From Serilophus lunatus (Eukaryota > Chordata > Aves > Passeriformes > Eurylaimidae), in NCBI GenBank assembly GCA_013399895.1, contig VXBA01001777.1, positions 465,983 to 529,982 on the forward strand: 64,000 bases of DNA. Direction: 5' to 3'. Below, piece by piece: positions 1 to 13,800 of the stretch. Under the pieces are notes generated by a model, which did not search any database, was not told where the DNA came from, and saw nothing but the letters and a program-made list of their open reading frames with translations. The translations under genes were made by a program, and so were the position numbers. Position 1 is the first letter of the stretch; each line of letters begins with the position of its first letter.

Positions 1-2559
1 TCCAACTGAAACCATACAGAAATGCTCCCTTTCCTTTGCAAATACAGACTGGAGGCAAAATTTTAGGGCATTAGTTTGGCTTCCTGTTCCAGGGAAAGTT
101 GTTACACAGAGAAAAACCATTCCTGTTCATAACCCTGTATAACCCAGCTAAAAATCAAATGTCAAATCCCTGTAAGCATCTGTCCTTCAGCAGGAGGTTG
201 TTTTTATTCATGGATGAATCAAACGCACTGAGTAAATCACATGAATCACCAACGGAAACATCATCCTCACTGCTTCATCTCACACTTATGAATAAGGAGC
301 TTGTTTTGCAGGTCTCTAGAGAAGAAATAAAGCACTTGGAGCTCAGGGAGGGGCCCAGGACTTTCACAAGGGTTTTGTTTTAATAGATCACAAACAATAA
401 GGTGTCTCCCTCCTCCCATCAAAAAAGTTATAGGCAATTGCTTAACAAACCATCTCTCAATTTAGTAGTACTTTTATTGATAAGAAAATATTTGCATTGA
501 TGACATAGTTCAATAACCCAGTTACAAATCATATAAATCTGTTGCTACAGTTAAAAATGAGCAACATGATTTATGAGCGGGGCCACTGACTTCTACACCT
601 GACATAAAACTTTGTAGGCAATCAGCCACATGTTTCATTTTAGTTTTATATTTGACATATAAATCAGGCAGTGAAAGGGACTCTCTCTCTCCCCTGACTC
701 CTCCCCTTTAAACAGATGGAGCAAATATTTTACAAGCAACATGTAAGTCACTGTAGCAAGGACACAATATGAGGTTTGGAAAATATTAGGCTGTTACTTC
801 ATTAGTTACATGAGAACCAATACGAGGTACAGGGACCTGCCCTGCAGAGCAGACAGGAGAGCAGGCAGTTAAGGGGTGAATAACCATGCAGGTCACCACA
901 GAAAAACAAGTTTTCCTGCACTACATCCCCCATTTATTTCCAGGTCTTGCAAAAGGTCCCCATCTTCCTCTCCTGAGCTGAGTAGGGTTTGGCCGTGCTT
1001 TTGAGGTCAAGGTGTCAAACACAACCCCACAAAGGTGATGTGGTAATTAAGAGGATGGAGCAGAAAAGAAAACTCAGTAGTCACTAACTGGATTTTTGAG
1101 GGTTGCTTTTCATAGGTGTTAATAAAATAACTCTCTGCCCAGCATGTATTACAGAATCTCTTTGCCAGGCAGTTGTTACAGCAAATGTACTCAACAGCTC
1201 AGAGCTTCAAACTGACCTCCAGCTCAACACTGAACAACCATCTTAAAAAAAAAAATGCACTCAGAGCACATTTCAGTCATTTTAGGGAATTTTAGGCAAG
1301 TTTCTCCAGGATTTATGTGTGAACCAGCTCCAAAGTGTGCCAAAACCAGAAAGACTCATCTAAATCTCAAGATGAGTTAGGCCCTTGAGCAAAATGCTGT
1401 GTGAAATTCAGTAGGTAGATATTTGCCTTAAAAATGCAAGGAAATGCTGCTCCAGTTATCTAGATGCAAATTCAAATGTCTGATTTTCAGTAAGTGTAAA
1501 ATCAGACCCACAAGTACGAGAAATTTTCTAAAAGTAGGAGGTACGAAACTAAGATGAAGTATGAAATAATATTTTAATACTTGAAGAAAAGGCCATTTTA
1601 AACAAGTAGTATTAATCTGTAATACTTATACTCAATTGAAAAAGTGAGTTTATCTTAGCTGGATAAAGCTCTGTTGAAGGTTTTTGTATGATCTCCTCCG
1701 GGGATGTGAATTTTTCCATAACAGAGGTGTTGGCCATTTCTGGGAAGCTCTTGCTGTGAGTCAGGCATGTACTACTTTTCCATTTTCTCAGAAGAACTCT
1801 TTAAATACACTTGAGGCAATGGAAAGCCATCTGGAGGCAGAGGTTGAAAGATGGGTCATGACTGATTCAGTCAGTCAGTGGTGCAGAACTCTGGAGATAG
1901 GATGGGAAATGGACTATTCAATATAACAGCAAGATTTTTGTCAGAATTAATCCATTTCTTCTTTATTTTTAATCTTCAGTGATTTTTATGTGACATATTT
2001 TATAAATACAAGCCTCTTGGAAACGTAGTTAGGCTCTAATCAGCCATCTGGGTAACACCACCATCTAATGTCTATTACAGATGAGGCATTTGCATAACCT
2101 CAGGTGACAACTACATCTTCAACAACACAAATATCTACATCCCACTCAGACTGTTAATGTCTTGTCTACCCTAAGAAATAATGCATGCTCCAGGTTAATC
2201 AGACACCATCTGATTTTGCTAGTGTGTATTCCAAGTGGAGAACAGATGATTTGTTTACGAAGATGAGTTTCTTGGACTGTAGCTGTGATCTCATTATTTA
2301 TTTAAAAAGAAGTTGCAAAACTACTGGAGAAAGCCAGACTTACACCAGCCGAGTCCACACCTCCGTCCATTTTTCAGCTGTTCATGACCTTAAGTCTTCC
2401 TCCTCACTGACAGGTAACTGAGTCGATTTTCCAGGAGCACTGGCTACACGAAAGTTTACACCTCTAAGTGTATGTCTTAATTAAATATGCTGAATGAATG
2501 CTGAAACAATGATAATTAACATGTTCTCTGCATCCCAGGATGCATTAGGCAAAGCACAA
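1..2559. other. 5' intergenic DNA, nothing recognised
   Basis: The DNA is AT-rich and unique-looking. The short frames have no family resemblance. I see no repeat, RNA gene or exon. Confidence 0.6.
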
Positions 2560-3085
2560 CATGCAGGTCCGAGGTGATCCTTCTTCTCTACTCTCCACTG
2601 GTGAGACCACGCCTGGAGCACTGGGCCCAGTTCTGAGCTCCCCAGTGCACAGGTGACACAGCCTTACTGGAGCAAGTCTAGCACAAAGCCACAAAGATAA
2701 TTACTGGATTGGAGCATCTCTCATGTCAGGAGATACCAAGAGAGCTGAGACTGTTCAGCCTGGAGAGGAGAAGGCTCAGGTGGATCTTACCAATGCCTAT
2801 AAATATCTGATGGAGGAGAATGAAGATGAGGGAGTCAGACTCCTCATTGACAGGACAAGAGGGACTAAGCAAAAAATAAAGCACATTTAAATGATGTTTA
2901 TTGTGAGAAGGTCAAACACTGGACCATGTTGCCTGGTGATGATCTGGAGATAATTCAAAACCAGACAGCAGTGATGAACAAGCCTCTCTAAATAACCCTG
3001 CTTGAGCAAGGTTGGACTAAATCTCAAGGCTGGACTAGATTTAATGAGCTACCTCCAAACTCAACCACTCTAGGGTTCTGCAACT
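2560..3085 (+). mobile_element. CR1 LINE, 3' part
   Basis: The block shows the CR1 3' region in order: a 'gagaccacgcctggagcac' type segment, 'ttcagcctggagaggag', 'gacaggacaagaggga', then 'tgcttgagcaaggttggac', and a decayed terminal repeat. It is 5'-truncated as usual, with moderate divergence. Confidence 0.88.
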
Positions 3086-4309
3086 CCATAGTAAGACATG
3101 TCAGAACAACAGCAGTCATCTTTTTTGAAGGCAAAGAATATCCAAAATATGGCATTGCTCATTAGCTTATTAATTGTTCATTAGCACAGTGCTCATTGGC
3201 ATATTTATGTATGTTTCTAGACTGTGTTTTCAGTTGCAGGCAATTTAACACACTATAAATACAGTAATTATAATTGGAAGTGCAGCAGTGATCAGATCCA
3301 AGCAGAATTTTGGCTGCAGACTCCCAAATTTTCAGGAAGTTCCAGTGCAGATCTGCACCTCACACCTGGTTCCTGTCTGTGTAATGGGCAGAACCAGCAT
3401 TTCTTATCTGAGCAGCCACCTGCTATTTCAAGAAAACCCAAACCCCACAGCTTTGGAGATATTCTTGTTTAGATTCAGACTCAAGGTTTTTTAGTCAGGG
3501 TCAAGACTGTCGAAAACATTCTACCTAATCCTCTCCATCCTGCACCTCTAAATGTATTTTTTAAATGTAAGCTTTAAAATGCTTTAAAAGAAAACTTTTT
3601 AGTAGAAAAGGGGATGTTGAATTAGAGCAGACCAAGACAACAAAAAAAATGTTTTTAAACAGATTTGATTTTTTAGTTTTTGGCAAGTTTTCGATTTTGG
3701 TGACACATACTGCTAAACTGGAGCCAGAAATAGACTGTTTACAAGGAAATTTTTTGCAGCAAATGAAAATTCAATTATTTTGATTTGAATGTTTGTTGTT
3801 TGTAGTTGTTGGAGGTTTTTTTTAATTAACGTTATTAAATATTTGGGAGATTGTTCTTTAAATGAAATAAGCAATCACAGTCTGCACAGGACTGCCCTCC
3901 CAAGAGGATGACCCTTCTCCATTTGAAGAACTAGGCACAAGAAGAGAAATCCTGAGTCATAGATTTTCAATGAGTGTTATTACATTATAGGAAGGTCCTA
4001 TTTTGCAAGCCGAGAATGCATTTGCTTGGCATCTTTGTCAACAAATGTGAGCTCCCTTACAAGGCAACGTGCATTATTACAATAATACAATTGCTCAGAT
4101 AAAGTGTAAAGTCAGACTGTATTTTTTCTCGTTTTATTTTCTGATTGAGACTTCTGGTGACACTTATTTTTCTGCCCTTGCCTATATTCCCATTGCACTG
4201 GAGTTCTTGTAAACCACAGCTAACGTGGACCAGCTCTGAACCAGGTCTTTTTAAAATATCTCCCTAAAAGAGAAATCCTCACTCCAAGAACATTAGCAGT
4301 GGACATTTA
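3086..4309. other. Intergenic DNA between two CR1 copies
   Basis: AT-rich sequence with T and A runs around 3550-3850. The segment near 3716-3730 shares 'gagccagaaata' with 60193-60204 and may be a relic of a dispersed repeat. Nothing coding is recognised. Confidence 0.5.
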
Positions 4310-5165
4310 CTGCCTGGACTAACAGTGGATATTGTCTACCTGGACTTCAGTGAGGCCTTTGACGCTGTCTCACATAAGATCCTCATAGACAAGCTGTTGT
4401 TGTATAGCTGGATAGGACAGTGAGGTGGGTTGAAAACTGGCTGAGTAGCTTGAACCAGAGGTTGATGATCAGCAGTGCGAAGTCAGGTTGGAGGCCAGTA
4501 ACTCCCGATGGTTCCTCAGGGGACAAATACTGAGTCCAGCCCTGTTTAACATCATTAACAACTGGGGTGATGGGGCAGAGTGTTCCCTTAGAATTTTTTA
4601 CCAGCGACACTAAACTGGAAGGAGAGGCTGATGTGCCACAGAGATGTGTATCCATCCAGAGGGACCTCAGTCGGCTGGAGAAATGGGACAACACGAACCT
4701 CCAAGGGTTCAACAAGGGTAAGTTCCAAATCCTGCACCTGTAGAGGAAAAACCACAGCCATCAGTACATGCTGGAGACCACCCAGGTGGAAAGTAGCTCA
4801 GGATTCTGATGAACACTAGAGAAAAGGACCTTGGGATGCTGGTGGACACCAAGTTGAACATGAGCCAGCAACAGGCCCTTGTGGCCAAGAAGGTCGATGG
4901 TATCTTGGGCTGCATTAGACCAAGTATCGCCAGCAGGACAAGAGGGGTGCTCCCATTTATTCAGCACTGGTGAGGCCAGACCTGGAGTCTGACTGTGTCC
5001 CATCCTTTACTGCAGTCAGACCTACTGTACTACATAAGATGCTGCTTGGCCATGTGCTCCTCATCTCTGACTGCTTCCCATCAACCCAGTTTCATGAGTT
5101 TTGTCCCATCTACTTTAAAAGATACCTTCCAACCCAAGCCATTCTATGATTCTAAGATTCTATGT
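4310..5165 (+). mobile_element. CR1 LINE with reverse transcriptase remnant, internally deleted
   Basis: The left end translates to a CR1 reverse-transcriptase segment containing YLDFSEAFDAVSH, the motif A region of the polymerase. Frameshifts and stops break the frame soon after. CR1 sequence then continues ('cttgggatgctggtgg', 'agaaggtcgatgg') to about 5010. A deletion joins it to the 3' terminus, which ends in ATTCTATGATTCT-type repeats at about 5147-5162. It is longer than most copies here but not functional. Confidence 0.9.
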
Positions 5166-6530
5166 GCTGAGCCTATTATCATTTCTTTTTCCTAATTGTG
5201 TGGATCTATGCAAATTTTACACCTAACTTTAATAAAGAGACCCCTGTTCTCTTTTCTGTGTTTCATGAAATATTGTTAGTCTATGTTGGGAGGATTAGAG
5301 AGTAACCTGCATAACCATGCACTTCTTGCTGTCTTTTTCACCCCTTTTTCCTTGTGCCAGTTTGGCTCAGGAGGGATTTATCTCAAGAGAGACTTTCAGC
5401 AGTGCTGGTAATGAAGATGCCATCCAGAGGCGCAGTGTCCCATCCTCACCTGCATGCCAAAAATTGTGGGCTACGTCTTGAGTACAGGCTCCTTGTCCTC
5501 CTGCAACCCCTGGCACCAGCACAAATCATGCAGCAGGCTGCTGTGTCTGTCATAGGGGTTGGTTTTCTTATGTGCTGAAATTTCATGAAGCCTTAATAAC
5601 TTTCACTCCTGACTTTCCAGCCAAAACTTCATCACTGTTGACCCTGAAAAAATGAACATATAAACAGAAGTCTGAGAAGTGAATACAGCTGAGCTAAACT
5701 AGCTTTCTGATTGGGACTATAATGGCTTAATGAGTAAAGCATGTACCCTCTCTTCTGAGTCTCTTGCTTTGGCTGAGTTGTGGTGATGGAGAAGAGATAA
5801 AGACCAGCTGAACATAGGAAATAAGCAGACAAGATCCACCTGTCATTGGCTATTGGTAACTTTTTTCACTGTATGGTTCCTCATGAAAGAAAACCTGACA
5901 TCTGATAAGGTTTGTTAAGAGAACCATTATCACCATCTCCTTATTAACACTTTTGCCACATTTGAAGAGAAGGTATTGGCTAAACACTATACCAGAGAAA
6001 TTCGATATGTTTGTAAAGAATATCTCCTCCATCAGACTTTGACAAGCCCTGGAAACACTAAGCTAAGGTACATTATGCAATAGGTAGTCAGGTGTAAAAC
6101 CAAACTGAAAACATCACAAGTTTAGTTCACAGCTCAATGACAGCTCCATACAACCTTGTCTACCAAACAAATAAGGAAAACACAATATTTGAATAACAGC
6201 ATAGTGCCATTGTTTTCCCTTCCTGGCACTCAAAACTTGGCCAGAGATTTACCACACATTTCATTGACTACTGAGAATGTGTCTGACAAACTTGGCTAGA
6301 GTTATGGGCTTTTAACCAAAGAGCTGGTATCCCCTATAGAGTTATTTGGCCCCAGTCACCCCAATATTAACAGTCAGAGTCCATGGAGCTCTACCTTCAG
6401 CTGCTGGAGGTGTTGATAGTTGCTTGCTGCTATTACCTTTTTTATTTCTTTCAACTGTGGTATTTTCCTCTGGGAAATAATCCCATCAGCAATTAAGGTA
6501 TTCTTGCAAAAATAGGAATTACATAAGTTA
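5166..6530. other. Intergenic DNA, nothing recognised
   Basis: The DNA appears unique and lies between two sense CR1 copies. No frame has a family signature. Confidence 0.55.
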
Positions 6531-6700
6531 AGGAACAGGCTGCCCAGAGAAGCTGTGGATGCTCCATCCCTGGAAGTGTTCATGGCCACACAGAATAGAG
6601 CTCTTAGCAATTGGGATTGTGTCCCTGCCCATAGCAGGCTGGTTGAAACTAGATGATCTTTATTGTCCCTTCCAAACCATTCTATGATTCTATGATTGTA
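6531..6700 (+). mobile_element. CR1 LINE 3' end
   Basis: The block starts at 'aggaacaggctgcccagag' and ends with tandem ATTCTATG-type repeats. It is a short, severely 5'-truncated CR1 copy. Confidence 0.9.
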
Positions 6701-9700
6701 AGATAGGACATGTTTGTAGAGGGATAGAGATATATAGGGGGGGAAAAAAAAGCAGCAAAGCACTGGGGAAAAGGAGGAGACATTTTACATGATTCAGGGA
6801 TATTTAGGCATAAATCACAAATCTGCATTGTCTGCACTATATATGCCACATTTTATTACCTTGGTTCACGGCTGATACTTAATTTAATGTTCACCCTTCC
6901 ATGTAATGTATTCCAAGATATGCATCACTTCACCGTTCTGCACCATGGTGCTCAAATTGCATATAGTATTGATCTATACAGCGATTAAACTTCAGCATAC
7001 TTCAAGAACCTGGGCTTTCAGAGCACTAGATGGTGCTAGAGAATGCTCTTAGCCAGCTCCGGGGCTGCATCCCCATAACTTCCTTCCACGTACCGTTTAT
7101 CTTTGTACAATATAATAGCGTAATCTGCATCAAGCATTTATATTCTCAGCAGTGTTTCAGACGGGATGCTGACATTGCCCATCACTCTTCCTGGTCGGGA
7201 GACCAGGAGTTGTTTGTTGTTGCCAGAGGCAAACTGTCAGACCTGTGAGTCAGGCTTCCAGGTCATGAGATTGCCTTCAAAAATAAGGGATATATAAATT
7301 CTTTTTAAGTGTACTTTTCTTTGCACTCTGGTTCCTGAGCTTTAGGACTGTTATGATGTTATTTATGTGCTCCCTAGGAAAGCATGGAAGTGCTGGGCAC
7401 TAAAAGCATCTAGGGTAAGAGCCATGATAAGGCATGGGTCTGAGCAACACAGTTCAAACCACAGTTCAGATCTGAGATGTTTGGAACATCTGGAGATGTT
7501 TGGAAGTTTGTTTTTGACCCATCCAAAGTAAAGAAACCACACTTGGAAACCATCAGATGAAAGAGACAATTAGGAAACAGAGTAGAGAATGGTGCAGTTC
7601 TATGTCTGCTAAAAACTGTAGTAAGTTTTTGGCTGAAGCACACACTGCAAGAGGATGGTTTGTCCTCTCATGTCACTGAGAGAAGAGGGCTACATTGTTA
7701 GCTGGTCCCAGTATGTCCAGGGTTAGGCTGGGCATGTGTCCTGTGATGTCCAGAAAGGGAAAGGAAGTGTACTTCACCTTAGAGATGACTCTGGCATCAA
7801 AATCAATTTTGTCTCCAGCAGCTCCCCCACATGAGGACAGGCTCTTGCAAAGAAACCCAAGCATTGGTCCTTCTTGTCCTGCCAGGTACCCCAAGGATGT
7901 GAAGTGTCTCAGGGAACTAAGGCACAGAGATACTGGCAGCATAACAGGGATGATGCAGTGCATTTTTCCTCCCTGACAGCTCAGCTGTGATGCTGCACAC
8001 TGTAAGCTGTACAAGACTCAAGTGCTTATGGGGCACCCACAAGTATTTTGCAGACAGGTGCCAACTCAATAATAGTTTCATGCCACTGGCACCATGAGAG
8101 AAGCTCCCAAGTCGTGCCTATCCCAGGGTGCTGGTGCGCCGTGGGACGACACAAGCCACTGACAGCAACTGCTGCTGACAGCTGGAGCAGCCACTGGGAT
8201 ACAGGGCAGCCCCAGGGTCAGTCCCGGGGGCACAGTCGGCAGCAAGCACCCCTCCTTGTCCTCTTCCTCCTCCTCCTGTTGCCTGCAGGGCAGCTGCAAT
8301 CAGCAGGACAGCAACTTCCCAGACAGCGGCACTGCACAGGCTTGGACTCTTCCTGCCCACACAGCACGGGCTGGAGCCTCCACCAGCTGCAGCTCCTCCA
8401 CCTCACCAGGCTGCAGGCTCTGCCCAGGGTCCCATCAAAACCACAACTCCCAAGTATGTGGGCAGGTCGGATCAGACATGATGGGGCCAAGCATGTGATG
8501 GGCACATCTGTGGTTGGTTCTTCCTGATGTAGCTACCACACGTTCATACAACAGCCAGAAGCACAGATGGAAATACCAGGGGGCAGTCATTGACCATGCC
8601 ATGCTTCATCCCACCAGGAGTAACAAGGAAGAAGAGTGCAGAATAAAAACCATGGCTTGTAAAACATGGAAATCCAGATGGGTGTTATGGGCCATGCATT
8701 TACATGCCTCTGAAAGCAATCACTTCCTGTAGCTTATTTAGCCTTGGTTTTTGTTGGTGGCATATGTTCCCATTCTTCTCCTGCTTGATGATGGCATTGA
8801 AACCAGAAGAATTTAAATATGACATCACAGAATTACAACATCTTCACTAAAACAGTCAGATACCAGCTAAAGAATGACATTTCCAGGGAAATGAACTCGT
8901 GTTTTCACCACAATTAAGACATTTAAGAGACACGGTCAGATCACATTAGTCCCATAGCCTAAGACTTTTTTACACATCAGTGGAAATGTTCTCACAATTT
9001 TTTTTCAAGTTGAAATCAAATCAATTGTTTATATGACTTTTAAGGTACCCCTGAAGCATTCAAAGAGGATGAAACTGCAAATTAAAGGGGAAACTCCACT
9101 GCTGGGCCAGTTCCCCCAGTTAAAAAATGTGCTTAAAGTCTCTGCACTACCCAAGAAACTCATCCCTGTCTAACATCATGTCACCCATGGCCTTGTAATA
9201 TCACACAGGGAGGGAAATTTATTTTTAATTGATTGTTAACCTACCAGCATTCATCTGTGTGTTTTTTATTTACATTGCAAGTCTGAAAGAGCAAAGTATT
9301 CCCCTTCACGTGTCACTCTGCTGGAGAAACGGGTTTGCTGTCATCACTCATAAGCACAGACTGAGACCCACTTTCCTAAATCTCTCCCTTCTACCGTTTG
9401 TCTTTACTACCTCATAGCTGTCAGTTTGTCTTCTAGCTGCTACTATGAAACGAGTACAGGGTCGTTTTGGTCAAAAAACACTCAAGAATCAAGAAGTAGA
9501 GGAGGAGGGGATCATTTATTGATCTTCAGAGGGAAAACTTCTCTGGGAAACTATCTCTGATAGAGGGTTGCAGTCCTTAGCCTACAGATTGAAAATCACC
9601 ATTTATATTACCCAATAATAAGTTCAAGGGAATTATAAGTGAGCATTTATTCTGGCACCACCAAAGCTCTCAAATCCACCTACCACAAAAAAAACCCTAT

Positions 9701-9780
9701 TCTCTCTGTTCTCTTATTGCAAAAGCTGTGTCAAATAAAGATTGACAGTGCCCTATGTCTCCCTTATCCAACAAAATGTT
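6701..9780. other. Intergenic DNA, nothing recognised
   Basis: The segment at 8048-8527 is GC-richer and open in several frames on both strands, but its translations are Ser/Gln/Cys-rich and low in complexity with no domain. I read it as non-coding. Confidence 0.55.
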
Positions 9781-9836
9781 CCTTAGGCAAGTTATTTCAT
9801 CCCTGCTGCCTCAGTTTCCCTACCTGTAAAATGGAC
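9781..9836 (+). repeat. MIR-like SINE core
   Basis: 'ccttaggcaagttatttcat' and 'gcctcagtttccctacctgt' followed by 'aaaatgg' match the MIR SINE core in order and spacing. MIR copies in birds are rare and normally far more decayed. Confidence 0.6.
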
Positions 9837-12800
9837 CAGGAAGCTTCTGATTTGACAGTGGAAGATATGTCCGAGGAGAAACCAGGTTTTCTGTGAGCTG
9901 AGTGGTTTTCTTTCTCCAGCCAAGTGGGTACTCAGATATAGAGTTAGGTGAGAAACATTCCCAAAAACCTGGGGGAAGTAAATAGCCCAAATTACTACAG
10001 AGAGAACCCTTGTTGGATCACCTCATGAAAACATAGCATGTCATGTTCAGGCTCTTTCTGTTCCAGTGACAGATGACTTAATAGTCAGATCAATATATTT
10101 GTTTTCCCCGAAGAAGGAAACCTGGTGCAGAAAAACCCACTATATTTTAATGGCATTGCAACTTCTGCTTTGACCAGAAAGTCTAAGCATTTCTTTACAG
10201 GCCTTTGGCTTCCCAGAAGAAAAATGTGTCAAATATTGCAGGGATTTCAGAATGAAAGAAGTGGTCCAACAAGACAAGAAAGAGAAGGCAAATTCCTTTA
10301 CCCTCTTCAAGCTCCTTGGCTGCATCCTGCTGGGTAATTTCACCCCATTTTGGGGATGTAGGATGAATTCTATGAAGATCTGAAGATGAAAGGGGTCTGA
10401 ATTCTTACTTTTGCATGAAGGTAAGAAGAGTCCATCAGACATGGAGCTGGTTCACTATGCAATTAGATATAATCAGTAAAACACCCACTCTGTGCTCCGA
10501 GTGGGAGCCAGCAGGCACTGGTGGCGGTACAGACCGTCACCCACCTGGGGGACTTGGGTGCTGTCCCCACCTACCAGCTGGAGGATGCTGGCAGTGCCAT
10601 TTGGAAGCGACTCCGTGCCCTTTTTGGGGAAGCTCCCCTGCTGCCATACACCATCCCAGCTGTCCAAGCAGCAACCCTAACCTGGGTCTGTACGTCAGGG
10701 CGGCCAGCGCGGAGCCACGATGTCCCCTCACTCCCCTCCCACCTCCCCCTTGCTGGCCGCGAGGACTTTGTGTCCCAAAAGCTCATTCTTTCCATAGCGT
10801 AAAAAATAAACCAGCATGTGCTCCTCTCCAACGCTCTCCCGTCTCCACAACGGCCTCGGGTGGGCTGTTATTGTCCTTCGACTCTGTCTCTCCTTAAAAA
10901 AAAAGAATTACGGCGGGTCTAATCCTGCAAAGTGCTGAGTAACAGCTCGTTCCCAATAAATTAAGAAGGCACTCAGCGCCACAGTCTGATATTTGTATCC
11001 ATGTCCTCCCGGATTATCAGTCTCTCCTCCTTGCTCTCTCCCCGGCCCCTCAGGGAGCAATTATCTGTGAATGAGAACAGAATAACTCTTTTTGCAGAAG
11101 GTTTCCACACTCGCGCACAAGGAGCGCTCTGAATGGATTTATCATGCTTGCTAAAAGGGGAGGTGGTAAAAAATCCCCTTTCTCTCTTTTTTTTTTCCCT
11201 GTGTTTTAAGGAGAAATCCCTGAAGCAGCAGCTGTTCCCCTGTGGCTCCACACACCAGGGGGGGAAAAAAAAAGGAAAAAAAATAGAAAAAAAATGGATA
11301 TAGTAAAACTTTTTAAGGGAGGCATGAATCGGTTCTTCAGAAAAACAAGGCAGTGGTGCCAACTGGAAATGTTTGCTTTGGGGGTGAGTTAGCTGGCTGG
11401 CGTCAGCCAGGGCTAAAGACATGCCAGCGGAATGCAATATTGGGGAAGCAGCAGGTCACTCAATCACTGGCAATTTGCCCAGGAGCAACTGGATGCCTTC
11501 AGATTTTTTTTTTTTCCTTGTGTGTGCATGTTGCTTTTTTTTTTTTTTTTTCCTAGGCAAACAGAGCCCCAGCAGTTTTGAGGCTGGGGAGTTGAAGAAT
11601 GGTATTTCTGAAAGGCACGTTCCTGCAGGAATACCCCCGTGGTCTGCTCAGCTGCACAGTGGTGACATCTGGCAGGAGTTGTCGCATTGGGATGGATGAG
11701 GCTGAATCCTGCTTGCTGCTGCCTCCACACACAAGGCAAAAGATGCAGAACAGTGTGCCAGCTCTGCCAGGGCAGTGGGCAGCCACAGGGAAGGGATGGG
11801 GCAGGAGGATGGGACAGCAGTGCTGATGCCTCCAAAAATACCCTCCAGCAAACCAGAATATTCTTTCCTCCAGTAACAAGTATCAAACACTAGAACAGAG
11901 AATTTTGCTTATATTTTAGGAAAGCAAGAGGATATTTTTTCCAAGGTCAATACGCTCATAGGAATGGGGAAATTAGGTAAAAGACAAAAAGAAAGATTTC
12001 CCCTAATGAACAATGTCCATTAACTCCCCACAGCACAGGAGGAGGCAAAGACCCAACAGGCATTTTTGTCTGCACGTCTGTAGTTTTTCATTCTATCATT
12101 TGTGCAGAGTGCCATGCTGCACACAGAGCCCAAACAACCCAGAGAGGGAGGGTGTCCCAGCAGGAAAGACATTAAAAGAGCTGGTGGCCTGACTCACAGC
12201 AACCACCAGCACTAGGGATTTGCCCTTTTTGCTAACATGGGAAAGTTTTCAGCCAGCAGCTGAATGGAGCACAGTCACCAGCACATGATGGGCTGATGTC
12301 GACTATGGCAGTTCTCCAGAAGTAAAAACGAGCAATAAAATTGCCCTTGTTATTGCCTTCTCCATCCATATGGGTAAAATCTGATGCATAATATGGAGGG
12401 GTACTCTTGTGAAAGCAAACCCAGTGACCAATCTGTACCTGAGACTCCAAACCCATAGGCTTCAGTACTTCTCTGAAGCATTTTCACAGTTGAACACCAA
12501 CACCTGCACCCACCCAGCTTCCACCACAATGTCACCACTCCACAGGCCAAAGACACCCAAGAAGATGGCTGCTGCAGACAGAGGAGAGGTGATCCATAAA
12601 GGCAAATCTTACCAATCTGAGAAAAAATCAGAGAGAAAGTATACATGTTTGAAGGTAAATCACAACTACGGTCAGCAGGTAGGGATCCCTGAGGGGTCTC
12701 CTGAGCAGGGTCATTACATGTGCTTGTCTGATGTCTCCTGACCTGGAAGCTGCCCTTGCACTGTTGTGTCACAGTGCCCAGTGACACAGCCACCAGCCCA

Positions 12801-13145
12801 CCCAAGTCCAAAGACCATCAGGTTTTGAACTGCAACTTCAGCTCAGGATACAATCCCCACTCAAAATGCAGCTTTTTTCACCCACTTCTGGGTTCCAGAG
12901 CCATTGCTCCAGCTTGATCTCTTGTCTCTCCATCAACACCTTTCTCCTTTTACATTTTCATCCTGGTTTTGGATCTTGATCCAAATACAGAGGGGAAGGG
13001 ACCAAAATACCGTCAGCATTCAAGGTCTCAATCACTCTCCTTTTTCGTGTCCTTTTTCATCTTATTAAGGTTCATACTTGGAACCAGAGCTTGTCATTAC
13101 ACCACTGGACAAGGGCTTTAGTTAAAAGGGATTGCAATCCCAGGT
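9837..13145. other. Intergenic DNA with GC-richer and homopolymer stretches
   Basis: 10480-10770 is moderately GC-rich with open frames on both strands and no domain. T and A runs occur at 11180-11300 and 11506-11552. A possible conserved element at 10770-11110 is listed separately. Confidence 0.5.
10770..11110. promoter_or_regulatory. Possible conserved non-coding element
   Basis: Repeat-free sequence with few homopolymers carries 'cccaataaattaagaaggca', 'gatatttgtatccatgtcc' and 'gagcaattatctgtgaatg' (homeodomain-like TAAT cores). It resembles developmental enhancers in composition. Support is compositional only. Confidence 0.25.
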
Positions 13146-13225
13146 CAGTCACCAGTTTTCTGTGTGATCTTGAGAAGAATCCCCCTGTCCCAGACGCTGC
13201 TACTGTAAAATGGATATTTTAACCT
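13146..13225 (+). repeat. Possible MIR-like SINE relic
   Basis: 'ttttctgtgtgatcttgaga', then 'tactgtaaaatggatatttt' resemble the MIR core at the expected spacing, but the central 'cctcagtttcc' box is mostly lost. Confidence 0.4.
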
Positions 13226-13689
13226 CTTTTTTTTAACTTTTTGTGCTTTTTTAGTCTTAAGAAAGAAACTCTCTCAGAGCAAAACAGCGAAAATTATTTG
13301 GTTTTATTGTAAAATGTCTTTAACAAAATATTCCAGTTCCTGACAAAGTCTTGGGGGAAAATTCACCAACTTCTTTTCTACATGATTAATCCTTGTAAAA
13401 AGTATCACACCAGAGTGTCCAGCTCATGCAACTGCTCTAGATGCTGTAGTTGTCCATTCAACCATGGTACCAAGTCACCTACCTACAAGTGCCTCCTTCT
13501 TCCCAGGAAGACCTTCAGTGTGGTTCAAGGAAGCACTGATGGGCACAGAGGAAAGAAAATGAGGATACACTCAGTCACTCCAAAGGATAAATGTCACAGT
13601 GAGTTTGCCCACCCAACCCTGCACTCCAGGGCTGCAGTTCAACAAAGGACAGCCCACAGAGATGAGCAGGACTGAGCCCTTCCCTGCTC

Positions 13690-13800
13690 CTGTCTCAGTG
13701 CTTCTGTGTAACTTGGGGAAATTGGTTTAGTTTCCAATACCTCAGTTTCCCCATCTGGAACGTGGAAATAATGATCTTGGCTTCTTTTTAAAGCCCTTTC
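13690..13800 (+). repeat. MIR-like SINE relic
   Basis: 'tgtgtaacttggggaaattg', 'cctcagtttccccatctgg' and 'gtggaaataatgatc' match the MIR core in order. It is the second or third such relic within 4 kb. Confidence 0.6.

Noticed and set aside
8048..8527. A 159-codon plus-strand frame with overlapping frames on both strands
   Set aside because: It is a low-complexity translation rich in Ser, Gln and Cys. Several frames are open at once, which points to composition, not coding.
10415..10897. A 160-codon plus-strand frame in GC-rich DNA
   Set aside because: It is Pro/Cys/Ser-rich, with no domain and with equal openness of other frames.
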